From Diplonema japonicum (Eukaryota > Euglenozoa > Diplonemea > Diplonemida > Diplonemidae): 64,000 nucleotides of DNA. Positions 10,883 through 22,181 of this stretch are shown piece after piece (positions within the stretch are counted from its first letter, which is position 1; each line of letters opens with the position of its first letter). The notes under the pieces are model-generated. The model saw only the letters and a list, made by a program, of their open reading frames with translations, was not told the DNA's origin and did no database searches. The stretch lies in NCBI GenBank assembly GCA_964019335.1, contig OZ025670.1, positions 124,001-188,000 of the forward strand, written 5' to 3'. The position numbers were made by a program, and so were the translations under genes.

Positions 10883-11956
10883 GGATTTCTTTTGTAAACC
10901 TTTTTCCTCGGGGAAAAAAAAAAAATACAAGTTGTAAGAAAAATCCGGAAGGAGTTCATTGCAGCCCTTTAGGGCGTAAAAAGAACTTAAGGGAGAAGAT
11001 AATATCAAAGAAGGGGAGGGGGGGAAAAAGCACCCCCCCCCCCCCCCTCCTCCCTCTCCACACACCCCTGTTGCCCCCTCACCAAGGAAGAAACAAATTC
11101 CTAGTATAAGAGGAGCGGGTCCAGCGGGATAAGAGTTGCGGGAGGGGGGTACGGGTGCAGATGGATAGATAGAAAAAAAAAGGGGGGGAGAGGGGGGGGG
11201 GGGGGGGGACAAATGTACACTTCAACCGGGAAAAAGAAAGAAAGAAACAAAATATCAAAAAAAAAAAATGACTACACAACCTTTTAATACTCGCGGGAGT
11301 ACCTATCGACGTTTAAAAAAAAAAAAATAATAATAAAAAAATAACTAGCTATTGCGATCTTCGTCCACCGTTTGTTTCGTGGGCTGAGATTATTTCCTCT
11401 CCTTTTTTCTTTTTTTTCTGGGGGTCGTGGAGGTTTGGGAAGGGGGTGAGCCGCGACTCTGCCCGTGGAGGAGGAAGGTACGGAGACGCGCTCTGCCTAC
11501 GGGTAATGACAGTGCCCTCAACTGGATCCAAGCACGAGTAATGACAATGCCTAGCTGGGTTAGTGCAATCAACTTTACCTCCCTTCCTATTTTCTTCCCC
11601 ATCATCCACGGAGCAGCGCTGCCGAATGCTAAGCAACCCGCTCTTAAGCCCGCCGACTCCCACGTGGAGCATCCAGGACCCATGCATACTTGTTTACCTA
11701 TGGTGGAAGAACGCTGTCTTTTTTGCTATTCGTCGAACGGGGCAAGGGGGGGGGGGGGGGGGGGATTAAGATAGAAGGGAAAATTTTAAGAGAAGTCCCG
11801 TTCTTTGATGTTCTCTAAAATTCTCTTCGCCGTGTACTCTAGAGAAATATGAAACGGGGGGGAAAAAAAAGAGAAAAAAATCACCTATTCATCCTTGTTT
11901 TTTTTTTTTTTTTTTTCTTCCTTCTCTCACCATACCGCTTTGGAGAAAAAAAAAAG

Positions 11957-11987
<31 letters not shown>

Positions 11988-12014
11988 CAGGAGAACGGGA
12001 GGGGAACACAAAAA
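10605..12014. other. Low-complexity spacer with one unique island
   Basis: Dominated by homopolymers. A unique island of balanced composition at about 11345-11740 has overlapping open frames on both strands, and none resembles a known protein. It contains two similar segments, GGTAATGACAGTGCC near 11500 and AGTAATGACAATGCC near 11538. No RNA gene could be identified in it. Confidence 0.45.
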
Positions 12015-12623
12015 ATGGGGGGAAATATGGGCGGCAGAGGCGTAATGACAGACATCCTTGATAAAAAGGACCCCCCAATACCCCATGCAAGAGTGAAGCA
12101 GGCAGGGATAGGGGCCCTGCCTGATATACCCCCAGAGGTGGAGCTTGGACCGGCAGACGCGTGGCAACCTCCCAGGCTAAGGACCACACAACCCTTGAGC
12201 AAGTATAAATATCAGTATAGAGGAGGGTGGGGGTTGTTTTTCGACTCTGCGAGAACGCCAATGCTGCTGCTTGGCGGTGCTCTGATTCTAGTGAAGTCGA
12301 GGCACATAATGAATGAGTATCTATTCGGTCCGGTGGATACAGAGATCTTTGATATGTACCAGTATGCGTCGGGGAAAAAAAAAAAAAAAAAAAAAAAAGT
12401 GACTGGGACCGAAAACGGCCTGGAGCGTGGCCCCCTTACAAACCTGGGCAAGAAACATTTGGTGTTAAACATGAAATATCAACGTGAGAGACTGTTGTTG
12501 TTTTTTTTTTTTTTTTTTTTTTATTTTCTTTTTTTTAAACGGTGGGTATGAGAAGAAAAAAATAAAGAAAAAAAGGAGGGGGGAGAGGGGAGGGAGCGGG
12601 GGGTGGAGGTATCTTTTAGGAAG

Positions 12624-12654
<31 letters not shown>

Positions 12655-12930
12655 GAAAGATGACGCACTCCTTCGGTAACCACCCAATGCTGGCACCCGT
12701 TACACCGCCCAGACATGCAAAGACCGCCAGATCAACCTACCCGGGGACAGAAAACTTCCGAGAGAACAGGACGGGGACAAATGGCTATTATATCCGTATG
12801 TAGTGCTAAGAAAAAAAGAGAAAAAAAAAAAAAAAAAAAAAAAAAAATAGGTGGCTTCGCGGACGGCATGAAAGCAGGGACAGTGATGTGCTCTGGGGCG
12901 CTACATAGGCTCGGAAAACGGTTGTTGTGA
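12015..12930 (+). CDS. Four-exon gene for a 216-residue protein of unknown function
   Basis: Exons are 12015-12361, 12400-12483, 12656-12795 and 12851-12930. Introns of 38, 172 and 55 bases all start GT and end AG, and the frame closes exactly to TGA at 12928. Most intron sequence is poly-A or poly-T. The first exon ends in a hydrophobic segment (ARTPMLLLGGALILV) followed by KSRHIMNEYLFGPVDTE. Exons 2-4 are Trp, Pro and Arg rich (DWDRKRPGAWPPYKPG) and end in LGKRLL. A small membrane-associated subunit, perhaps of a mitochondrial complex, would fit but is not shown. Splice sites were inferred from frame and consensus only. Confidence 0.65.
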
Positions 12931-13086
12931 TTCGTCGACAACGGCTATTTTTTTTTTTTTTTTTTTTTTTTTATTATTTTTTTACACTTTGCACTACCCT
13001 ATTCTGGTTAAATTCTTTTTTTTTTTTTTTAAAGTCTTGTACCATCCGAAATTCACACCCACCATTAGGACAAAAAAAAAAAAAAA

Positions 13087-13304
13087 ATGGCGCGGGTATT
13101 AGGGAGAGTGGCCTGCCAACAGCAAAAGAGGCTTTATTACCCGAGGTAACCCCCTTTTTTTTTGAGGGAAACAATAACAGAAACACGCGAGGAGAAAATT
13201 TTTCGTTTGAAGAACAGCAAGAGAAGTGGACTGACCCTGCATGCAGGACAAAATCAATATCGGAGCTGTACAGCAGAATAAATGAACCGCTAACGGTAGC
13301 TTGG

Positions 13305-13346
<42 letters not shown>

Positions 13347-13451
13347 AATGTGAAGACATCTTATCCTCGTGGCGAGAGACGAAGTTTGAGAACAGGAACC
13401 TAACCACAGAGCAGAAGTACCGCCTGACAACGTTTTTACAAAATAAATGTA

Positions 13452-13498
<47 letters not shown>

Positions 13499-14315
13499 AC
13501 ACCAAAAAAACCGACACCCTTCAGACAACCACGGCATGGAACCAAACTTCTTAGACCGATTATTCCTGCAATATATGTTTATGCAAAACGGCAGCTTCGA
13601 GAAAGCCTTCCAAGGATACTTCAGGAAGTCAAGCGGCGTCACGGTACTGTAATTCGGGGCGCATCAAAAAAGAAAAAAAAAAAAGGTCCTTGACACCGAA
13701 CCACGTTGGGACCTTGTAAAGAAGCTTATGTACACGAATATTCCAGTTCTGGATGATTTGTACCGAATGAGCGGGCAAGGTGAGGGCTACACGTGGTCGT
13801 TGGGGAAGATGATGGGGCAGTCCCTGGAGCATGCCGTGCCGATCGGGAAGGCGAACATTACACCGCTTGCGAAAGTTCTGTTTCAGCACAGACATGAGGG
13901 CAGCGATGGTGTGTCTCTGAGGGTGTTGTCCACTGGTGGGGATGGAGCATCGTACGTACTTCTCCACCCGCACTCCTCTGTCAAGGGCATGCACAACCTT
14001 ACCTCTGTTGTTATCGGAAGTGAAAACAAGTACAAGCGGCAAACCCAGCTCCCCACCTCACAGAAGCTAAGCAGTACAGCGTCCCGCTGCGAGCAGGTCT
14101 TCTCCCTTCCCAAGGGTTCCATCGACACCACCACCATCCTCACGCCACCTTGGCTTCTCGACCGCCACTCCCTCCTCAAGATCCACACCCTCGTCGGTGG
14201 TCTCTCTCCTTCCTACTCCGACTGGCTGCCTTACTACCACTACGAGCTTCCCCACGACGTCGACTACGCCTACCAAGCGAAGAAGGACATGGAGGATGAG
14301 TATTATCAACTGTAG
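13087..14315 (+). CDS. Five-exon gene for a 341-residue protein of unknown function
   Basis: Exons are 13087-13145, 13181-13295, 13346-13448, 13525-13643 and 13686-14315. All four introns (35, 50, 76 and 42 bases) are GT-AG, and phases fit through to TAG at 14313. Introns 2-4 are largely poly-A, and intron 2 is almost only A. Upstream is a long T run ending TAAAG at about 13034, a likely trans-splice acceptor. The N-terminus (MARVLGRVACQQQKRLYY) is basic and may be a mitochondrial targeting sequence. The middle is helical and acidic. The C-terminus is Tyr-rich (DWLPYYHYELPHDVDYAY). No family recognised. Confidence 0.7.
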
Positions 14316-14449
14316 CCATCTCCCTATCTCCTTATTATTATTACGATAAGCGGTGGGTGGGAGGGGGTGAGTGTTTTTATTTTTGTTTTTTTATTTGTTT
14401 GGTTCATTTCCGAAATAAACAGGAGGGGAGGGGAAGATACAGGAGAGAA

Positions 14450-17400
14450 ATGCCAGGCGCGTGGCGCCCAGCGAACCTCACCCCTCGGGACAGCCATGTG
14501 ACCCGCAGCCCCAGCCCCCCTCTGCGGTCGCCGACACGCAAGACGGTGCTTGCCCAAGACCTCGCTGTCCCTGGGGCACGATCGGGTATCGCGCAACACG
14601 ACAGATTCGACAGACTAGGCGGCCACTCGGACAGGATGCCTGTGCCTGTGCCGTTATCGGCGGCAAGCCCCGCTCCTACGTCGTCTCTCAGGTACTCCAG
14701 AGTGCCTACGGACATCCCGCCACCTTCGCTCCCCCCTCCTGCGGGTGCTGTGGACAGGCGCAGCACAGCAGTGAATTGGAAGGCGATTGCGGAGCAGGAG
14801 CTCCGAGATGCTGAAGCGAAGTCCCTGCAGGAGAGGGAGGTGGAGCGGAAGACACGGTACCCCGTCGCAGAGTCGGAGCTGGCATTGATGGTCGGGAGCC
14901 AGAAGCTGGAACTGACCGACAACTCAGGAACTACCATACAGGCTGCAAAGGACAGGTTTCGCAGAGCTGAGGCTGAGCGCGACCTCCTCACCGCCGAGCA
15001 TGAGGTACTGAAGACACAGCTCGCCGACACGAAGCGCCAGCTAGGTGCCAAAGTGGAGACCACGGTGGGCTCCATAGCCGCCACGAAGGCGAAGAAGTTT
15101 GCCCCATTGGGGGGCAAGTGTTGCAAGTTCTACACATCTGTTCCTGTCGAGAAAGAGGATGAGCCCGACATGCCGCAGGGCATAGACAGCGACGTCGTGC
15201 GCCTGCACACAGAGCTCTCTATTGTCGAAATGAAGCTGGCAAAGCTCAATGCACCTCTCCACAAACGTATGAAATTCCGCCCTGTGTCCAAGGGGACGAG
15301 GCCGCTCCTCACCGACAACGAGGACGTTGAAGTAAGGAAACCTATCATCACTGAGGAGGAGCTTGCAGAGGAGACTGCCTTGCTAGAGAGGTGGAAGGAG
15401 CTCCGCGACGAATTCGACGCCCTGCAGGTGGACCTGGACGCCAAGAGTACCGGTGGTGTAGTCGCAGAGGCCACGAAGACGTTGTCGTCCCTCAGGGGGT
15501 ATTTTATGACGGCAATTGCTGCCATGTGCTTGTTTGCAGTGTATTTGTTCCTAGAACTAGAGGGGATAGCACTTATTTCTTGGGGCGTCAGTGCTCTGAT
15601 TTGCTTTCTGTGGCAAGTCGGATGCTCTAAGGGAGTGATCCCCCTGTGGCTCAGCATTCTGATGGGCGTGGTTCTCAGTCTGAGCGGCATTATCGCGTTG
15701 ATGGTGAGAGAGGAAGCGGAGGAGACGACAGGTGTCCTCGCGGCAACTCCACTTATCCTCGCAGCAGCGTGGGTGGTGATGACGTCCTTCGCGTCTCGTG
15801 ACAGCTACGCCATCACAGAGCTCAACAGTGCGGACAACGATCCAGATGACGAAGTGTTTAAGGCAGTCATTGAAGGTGACCTCGGCAAGCTGCAGTCTGC
15901 TGTTACCCACGCTCCGTGGCGCCTCCGCAAGAGGGACGCCATGACCGCTACACCCCTCCACTGCGCGCTGCTCAGGTCCGTCTCGTCTCGCCCGCACACC
16001 GAAATTATGAACTGGATCCTCAACTTCATGCCGTACCTGTCCCTCGACGTCTACACCGACAAGCTCTTCGAGGGAGTCGCCTGCCAGCACTACGCTATCA
16101 TCCACCGCGACAAGGCTTCCATGCATCGATTTTCCAACATTGTGCCGCACACCCTTACCTGCAGGACAGCCGGGTCCTTCTTCGAGGGCAAACAGAGCAA
16201 TTTCGGGGAATGGCCGATCATGTTTGCCGTGTGCTCCAACCAGCCGGATGTGGTCGCTTACTTGCTGAAAATCGGAGCCGAGCGGCTTCGGTGGCCCGAG
16301 AAAGAGCATCTAGCAGTGCGTGATAAGCACGGCAACACGCTGCTGCACATGTGCGTGTACCACAACCTGCCGCAGATGTACGACTACATCCAGCACCTTA
16401 TTAACAGCTACGGTGTGGTGTTCAAAGAGGAAGATGGCGGCATCTTTAACATTGAAGACCTGACACCATTCACACTGGCGGCACAGCTCGGACACCAGGA
16501 GACCTTCGAGCACTTAGTCGAAACTGCTACAGACGAAGTCTGGCAGATAGGGTCGTGCAGGTGCAGGCGGATGTGGCTGGACGAGGTAGACCCCATTGGG
16601 ACGCAGGGCCGGCACATCAAGGGGGTGCTGCAGCTGCTGGTTGACCACGAGCAGTCGGACCTCCTCATGATCCCCGCCGTGAAAGAACTGCTGATGGTGA
16701 AATGGCAGACGTTCGCAGAGAGACTGTGGCTGACGCAGTTCGGGATGCTGATGGTGTTTGTACTGGCGTACTCTGTGGTAGTGTTCTACGGGCCGCTTGT
16801 AAGGATCCAGGAGGGCAACAATGAGAAGTGTGTGCAGGACAGCTGGTTCGCGTCTGACAACGACACGTGGCTGAGCCAGTTGTGGTGCGAGATCGGAGCC
16901 TACCCGCTGCAGAGGTTCACTGAACTCTTCGTGCTGGCGGGGACTGCATACAGGGTGATGGTGGAAGTGAAGCAATTTTCCACCCTGCCGACCACAATGT
17001 ACTTCGGGAAGAAGGGATCAATGCTGTTGGAACAGATCACGGTGTACCTCTTTGTGTTCTGTGTGACGTGTGCCATTGTGGGCAGGATGCTGGGGGCCTA
17101 CGCGTACGAAGATCTAGCACTTGCCATTGGAGCCCTTGCGTTATGGGCACACGTGCTTCATGAGCTGCTTGGGTTCCGCGGAACGGGCCCGTTCGTTGTC
17201 ATGATTTGGAAGATGCTCGGCTCCGACCTGATTAGGTTCTTAATAATCTTTGCAGCCTTCTTGATGGGCTTCACACAGGCATTGTACCTGCTGGTCAGCA
17301 AATACGGTGCACAGCATTTCTTGAGAAGGATGATGGGGTGCTTTGTTGCACTGCTTGGACAGGCCGATGTGAGTTCCCTTATCATAGAGGAGGACAGTTC

Positions 17401-17749
17401 AAACTTCCCGATCATCAGCACTGCGCTTTTGCTGATCTACGTTTTGATGGTCTCCATCCTTCTCCTTAACCTGCTCATCGCAATGATGACCACCACATAC
17501 AGTAAAATATACGACGAGAGCGATAAAGTGTGGAACCTTGAGTGGGCTCGCCTTATCCTGGCTATGGAGTCGCGACTGTCGAATGAAGAAAAGAACCAAA
17601 AGGGTTACAAGTACTGGGGTGAGATACAATCCGAGGGCAACATTCGTCGCTTCTTCCTCTTGCCTTCTGCGAGAGAGGAGGACCGTGTGAAGTTCTACAG
17701 TAAGCCCCCGACGTGGCCACCTGACGCTCCCCATAGCATCCAAGGATAG
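14450..17749 (+). CDS. TRP-like ankyrin cation channel with extra N-terminal membrane domain (1099 aa)
   Basis: The start is the first in-frame ATG after AAACAG at 14415-14421; an upstream ATG at 14357 would add a Phe/Cys-rich leader and is less likely. Domains: a low-complexity N-terminus (1-110), coiled-coil segments (about 110-345), four hydrophobic segments (about 350-450, starting GYFMTAIAAMCLFAVYLF), and ankyrin repeats (about 465-740; DKHGNTLLHMCVYHNLPQMY is clear). The TRP-type six-helix channel core lies at about 760-1020. The last helix ends SILLLNLLIAMMTTTYSKI, the conserved S6/TRP-box-proximal motif of TRP channels. It probably conducts cations at a cell or ciliary membrane. The extra four-helix block before the ankyrins is not standard for TRPV or TRPA proteins. 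No introns seen. Confidence 0.85.
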   Translation: MPGAWRPANLTPRDSHVTRSPSPPLRSPTRKTVLAQDLAVPGARSGIAQHDRFDRLGGHSDRMPVPVPLSAASPAPTSSLRYSRVPTDIPPPSLPPPAGAVDRRSTAVNWKAIAEQELRDAEAKSLQEREVERKTRYPVAESELALMVGSQKLELTDNSGTTIQAAKDRFRRAEAERDLLTAEHEVLKTQLADTKRQLGAKVETTVGSIAATKAKKFAPLGGKCCKFYTSVPVEKEDEPDMPQGIDSDVVRLHTELSIVEMKLAKLNAPLHKRMKFRPVSKGTRPLLTDNEDVEVRKPIITEEELAEETALLERWKELRDEFDALQVDLDAKSTGGVVAEATKTLSSLRGYFMTAIAAMCLFAVYLFLELEGIALISWGVSALICFLWQVGCSKGVIPLWLSILMGVVLSLSGIIALMVREEAEETTGVLAATPLILAAAWVVMTSFASRDSYAITELNSADNDPDDEVFKAVIEGDLGKLQSAVTHAPWRLRKRDAMTATPLHCALLRSVSSRPHTEIMNWILNFMPYLSLDVYTDKLFEGVACQHYAIIHRDKASMHRFSNIVPHTLTCRTAGSFFEGKQSNFGEWPIMFAVCSNQPDVVAYLLKIGAERLRWPEKEHLAVRDKHGNTLLHMCVYHNLPQMYDYIQHLINSYGVVFKEEDGGIFNIEDLTPFTLAAQLGHQETFEHLVETATDEVWQIGSCRCRRMWLDEVDPIGTQGRHIKGVLQLLVDHEQSDLLMIPAVKELLMVKWQTFAERLWLTQFGMLMVFVLAYSVVVFYGPLVRIQEGNNEKCVQDSWFASDNDTWLSQLWCEIGAYPLQRFTELFVLAGTAYRVMVEVKQFSTLPTTMYFGKKGSMLLEQITVYLFVFCVTCAIVGRMLGAYAYEDLALAIGALALWAHVLHELLGFRGTGPFVVMIWKMLGSDLIRFLIIFAAFLMGFTQALYLLVSKYGAQHFLRRMMGCFVALLGQADVSSLIIEEDSSNFPIISTALLLIYVLMVSILLLNLLIAMMTTTYSKIYDESDKVWNLEWARLILAMESRLSNEEKNQKGYKYWGEIQSEGNIRRFFLLPSAREEDRVKFYSKPPTWPPDAPHSIQG

Positions 17750-18128
17750 AGATTTTTGTTACCCCACCCACTCCTTTTAGATTTAACCTCATTCTCTTCC
17801 CCCTGTGCGCATCCCCTTTCCTCTTTAGATCTTTGTCGATGAATAGCCGTTGTGTTTTGGCTCAAGAAAAGCTCCCCCTTTTTTTTTCCGTTTTCACTCA
17901 CTCGAGAAGTTATGAACTAAAAAAAAAAAGAATAATAGCGTGCGGGGGGGGAGAGAAAATAATTAAACAAAAAAAAGCCCCCCCCGCACATCTCCATGAT
18001 TTCCGTTTTTCTATTTTTTTTTCTTTTGTACCCAACCTGTTTGACACCCCCCTTTATGTTTTGGTTATATGATGCCGTCTACATAAGCAAAGATAAAGGG
18101 GAGAGGGGAGAGGAAAGAGAATAAAAAA
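17750..18128. other. Intergenic spacer
   Basis: Short unique sequence, then runs of A, G, C and T. No coding sequence or RNA gene seen. Confidence 0.5.
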
Positions 18129-18983
18129 ATGCAAGAAGAAAAAAGGCAGCGAAGAGGGATAGTGATTAACGAAGAAGTAATGAGGGAAGGGCTGCGCAGG
18201 ATGGAAATGTGCGAAAGGGGTGTCAGAGTGGTGGAAGAGGAAGAGGAACAAGACGAAATTCTGAAGCGTGCGCAAACGGTCTCGGCAAGCCTGGTGATCA
18301 TGGGCGGCATAGTGCTGCTTGAAACAGCTAAGGACAGAGTAGGAAAGCTGGAGGCCATCCAGTCAAGCAGGATTAAGGTTTTACTTGACGCATGCCACAC
18401 GATAAGCGAAGGCATCGGGGATGAAGAAGAGGTCTGCAGAAACAAACTCTCATCTTGGAGCAAAATACGGCGCCACATGATAGAGAAGGCTGCCCTTGCT
18501 CGGGTGTGGGTACAAAAGCAAATCTGGGAAAGGAGAAAATCTCAAGACCTTCTGTCCCCCACCCCACCCAGCAACACTTCGCGGTCTGTGTCCAAAACAA
18601 AAAAGAAGCTCCCGAAGAACAAACCTGCAAGCGCTTATAAGAAACCCGCTAAATTTCTCACAGGCCTCCTTCGTGTAAGGGGTAATATGCTTGAAACCAA
18701 GACTGCCACTAGTGTATGGTGCTCGAAGTCGCAAAACTACATATCTGACTCACTGCGTCCGAGGGCTTCCCTTGCTGGGTTTAGCCGCAGGCTCTCAGCC
18801 CTGCAAGCACCAATCAGGCCCACTACTGCCAAGTCAGCCTTGCGTCTTGAGCCGAGTTACCTTTCCCAGCCCGGGCTATCCCTTACACCCCGCATACTGG
18901 TTCAGTCAAAAATCGAAATTACCGCTAGAAAAATTCCCTCTCAAACACGTCCTTTGAAACCCCAGCATACACCCTCCGATTGA
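18129..18983 (+). CDS. Basic helical protein of unknown function (284 aa)
   Basis: Single exon. The start is the first in-frame ATG, after an A-rich leader. The N-terminal half is helical and strongly charged (EEKRQRR, VVEEEEEQDEILKRAQ) with a hydrophobic stretch (ASLVIMGGIVLLE) that is probably part of a helical bundle rather than a membrane span. The C-terminal half is Ser/Thr/Pro/Lys-rich and probably disordered. No family recognised. The first repeat array begins about 70 bases after the stop. Confidence 0.65.
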   Translation: MQEEKRQRRGIVINEEVMREGLRRMEMCERGVRVVEEEEEQDEILKRAQTVSASLVIMGGIVLLETAKDRVGKLEAIQSSRIKVLLDACHTISEGIGDEEEVCRNKLSSWSKIRRHMIEKAALARVWVQKQIWERRKSQDLLSPTPPSNTSRSVSKTKKKLPKNKPASAYKKPAKFLTGLLRVRGNMLETKTATSVWCSKSQNYISDSLRPRASLAGFSRRLSALQAPIRPTTAKSALRLEPSYLSQPGLSLTPRILVQSKIEITARKIPSQTRPLKPQHTPSD

Positions 18984-19049
18984 CAGCTTTACCAAGTTGT
19001 TTTCTCTCTCTCTTTTTTTTCTTTTTTTTTTTTTTTTTTCGTTTTGTTT

Positions 19050-22045
19050 TGTCTGTCCGGTCTCCAGCAAAAGCCAGCAGCGTTGTTTTTATGCCCGTCT
19101 GACTTTCTTTTTCTGCTGCTTGGTTTTGCTTTGTTTGCCCCTGGTTGTCCATTTGCCGTCTCGCCCAATAAGAAACATGTCCGTCTGACTCCTTCCGGAC
19201 CTGCTCTTCGAACCTACTTCGTTGTCTGTGTCCATGGCTCCCTCCGTGCTGGTGGGCGATGAAGATAAGGAAGCCCATGGCAGGGCTTGCACAGTGCCCT
19301 CTCAAGAGGGACAGCTCGCGAACCTCCCTTTGTACTTTCCCACCTGTTCTTATGAGGTTGTGAAGGAATGGCGGGAGGCGAGATGCAGGCGAGTGGTGCA
19401 GTTTAACAGACGAACGGAGATGATTACATTTAAGCAGTCTCCCTCTTCGTGAATGGTTTTGACGAGAACCTGCTATTCGAACCTAATTACATTTTCCGAT
19501 GATTTCTGTGCGAAAGAGAGAAATGGATAAGGAAAATGAAAGAAATGTAGAAAAGAGCCATCAAATACCATTACTTCCTCTTCTCTGTAGTTAGTAAAGG
19601 GCCGCTTTGGTCACGAGATCATCATGGATCCCACTCTGGACCCGTGTGAGAGTGAAGACAATGATGAGGAAGTGCACACCTCACCAGCTGGCCACACATC
19701 ATGGCCTTGATTGGTCCCTTAGCTGCACGAGAGCTGTGTCAGTGCGAGAGTGTAGTAGAGCAACCTTTTTAGGAAACCATGGCAGGGCTTTTTACAGTGC
19801 CTTGCGAAATGGGCCGTAAGGTCTGCGAGAGTCATTTCCTCTCTTGTTTTTTGTGCCAATTCCGGTCTCCAGCAAAACCATGTATGTGGATTGGCAGACC
19901 CTGCGAAATGCGTTGTGAAAAATGATGAACCTCCCTTTGTACTTTCCCACCTGTTCTTATGAGGTTGTGAAGGAATGGCGGGAGGCGAGATACCCAGAAA
20001 ATAGTGAAGACAATGATGAGGAAGTGCACACCTCACCAGCTGGCCACACATCATGGCTTGATTGGTCCCTTAGCTGCACGAGAGCTGTGGTCCTCTCCTT
20101 GCAGGCAAATAGTGGAGCAACCTTTTTAGGAAACCATGGCAGGGCTTTTTACAGTGCCTTGCGAAATGGGCCGTAAGGTCTGCGAGAGTTCTTCCTGGCT
20201 CTTGTGGCAAAAACAAATCTGAAACGAGTGATGACAACGAAGCACCCTCTCCGGTCTCCAGCAAAACCATGCGAGATACAGCGTTGCTTTTATACCCCGT
20301 TACCCGTCTGACTTTTCTTCATTTTGTTGCCCTGCATTTGTTTCTTTCCAAACCCCAACATGATGACAAACCTTCACTTTAACATGCGTGTCTTTAACCT
20401 GACCTTTTGTGTTTGATGAATACCTTTAACTTTGGCTTGCTCTTTCTGACATGTTGAATAAGGCCCTCCATGGACAAAGCAACAGAGATGATTACATATA
20501 AGCAGTCTCCCTCTTCGTGAATGGTTTTGACGAGAACCTGCTATTCGAACCTAATTACATTTTCCGATGATTCACCGTAGAGTCTAGTAGAACAACATAG
20601 TAATGGAGCAACCTTTTTAGGAAACCATGGCAGGGCTTGTTACAGTGCCTTGCGAAATGGGCCGTAAGGTCTGCGAGAGTTATTTTCTGTATCTTTATCT
20701 TTTGAACCAATGACAAGAATGATGACAACGAAGCACCCTCTCCGGTCTCCAGCAAAACCATGCGAGATACAGCGTTGCTTTTATACCCCGTTACCCGTCT
20801 GACTTTCAGTTCCTGGTGCTTTATTGCCTCCCTTCCCAACAACATGATGACAAACCTTCACTTTAACATGCGTGTCTTTAACCTGACCTTTTGTGTTTGA
20901 TGAATACCTTTAACTTTGGCTTGCTCTTTCTGATATGTTGAAAAAACAGAAGGGGAAAGAAGATGGGAAGGAGAAGAAATACGAGCAACCTTTTTAGGAA
21001 ACCATGGCAGGGCTTGATACAGCGCCTTGCGAAATGGGCCGTAAGGTCTGCGAGAGTGTGGCGGTAGTCGTTTGCGAGCCCTACCAGGAACCTCCCTTTG
21101 TACTTTCCCACCTGTTCTTATGAGGTTGTGAAGGAATGGCGGGAGGCGAGATGTGTGATGTGAAATGATCCGTAAGGTGATGGAGATGATGGAGAAGATA
21201 AGGAGCAACCTTTTTAGGAAACCATGGCAGGGCTTTTTACAGTGCCTTGCGAAATGGGCCGTAAGGTCTGCGAGAGTCATTTCCTCTATTAGTACTTCTC
21301 TCTATTTATAGTCTCTGTACCAAGAATGATGACAACGAAGCACCCTCTCCGGTCTCCAGCAAAACCATGCGAGATACAGCGTTGCTTTTATACCCCGTTA
21401 CCCGTCTGACTTTTCTTCATTTGTTGCCTTGGCTTTGGTTCTTCCCATTTATTTCTTAAAAATATGATGACAAACCTTCACTTTAACATGCGTGTCTTTA
21501 ACCTGACCTTTTGTGTTTGATGAATACCTTTAACTTTGGCTTGCTCTTTCTGACATGTTGAATAAGGCTCCGGACAGAGGTGATTACTTGTTGTAAGGAA
21601 AATTAAGAAATGTAGAAAAGAGCCATCAAATACCATTACTTCCTCTTCTCTGTAGTTAGTAAAGGGCCGCTTTGGTCACGAGATCATCATGGATCCCATG
21701 CGCTCTCCTTGCAGGCAAATAGTGGAGCAACCTTTTTAGGAAACCATGGCCGGGCTTTTTACAGTGCCTTGCGAAATGGGCCGTAAGGTCTGCGAGAGTT
21801 AATTCCTGCTTTCTGGTGTTGTTGTGGAAAAAAAACAAATCTGAAACGAGTGATGACAACGAAGCACCCTCTCCGGTCTCCAGCAAAACCATGCGAGATA
21901 CAGCGTTGCTTTTATACCCCGTTACCCGTCTGACTTTCTCAATTTTGTTAGGCCCTTCTATTCGGTTCTTCCTATTTTGTACTTCCAAAAAAGATTTTTG
22001 TTGTATAAAAACACGATGATAAGCCTTCACGTTTACCTGGAAAAA
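19050..22045 (+). repeat. Modular repeat array 1
   Basis: Mosaic of conserved blocks with variable linkers, all in + orientation. Block A (about 75 bases, starts GAGCAACCTTTTTAGGAAAC, ends GGTCTGCGAGAGT) occurs at 19758, 20115, 20606, 20983, 21203 and 21725. Block B (core CTCCGGTCTCCAGCAAAACC) follows most A copies. Block C (starts ATGATGACAAACCTTCACTT) is at 20360, 20843 and 21465. Block D (starts AACCTCCCTTTGTACTTTCC) is at 19321, 19928 and 21089. Block E (core AAGCAGTCTCCCTCTTCGTG) is near 19432 and 20498. Block F (core GAGCCATCAAATACC) is near 19555 and 21620. Block G (core CACACCTCACCAGCTGGCC) precedes A1 and A2. Block H (core CCTTCCGGACCTGCTCTTCG) is near 19190. The array edges are degenerate. 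Confidence 0.9.
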
Positions 22046-22181
22046 AAGTTTTTGATAAATTTCGGTGTGCGGGTGGGAGCTCACTGTTTGAAAAAAGAAT
22101 GTTGTGTGGAGACGGTGCAGTCACAACCCTCTAACTCTTAACTCTAACCAATCGACAGGCCTGAACAACAACAAAAAAAGA

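Noticed and set aside
19607-19819. Plus-strand frames such as those starting MVTRSSWIPLW in arrays 1, 3, 4 and 5
   Set aside because: They repeat because blocks F, G and A repeat. They are short, cross block boundaries and show no domain.
20520-20570. tRNA-like TTCGAACC in blocks E and H
   Set aside because: It recalls a B-box/T-loop on the reverse strand, but no cloverleaf, acceptor stem or A-box of correct spacing is present.
19719-21280. Recurring minus-strand frames in the arrays containing TLADLTAHFARHC and similar
   Set aside because: They are the reverse reading of blocks A and B. Their ends vary with the linkers, there is no conserved start or stop, and they lie opposite to all genes.
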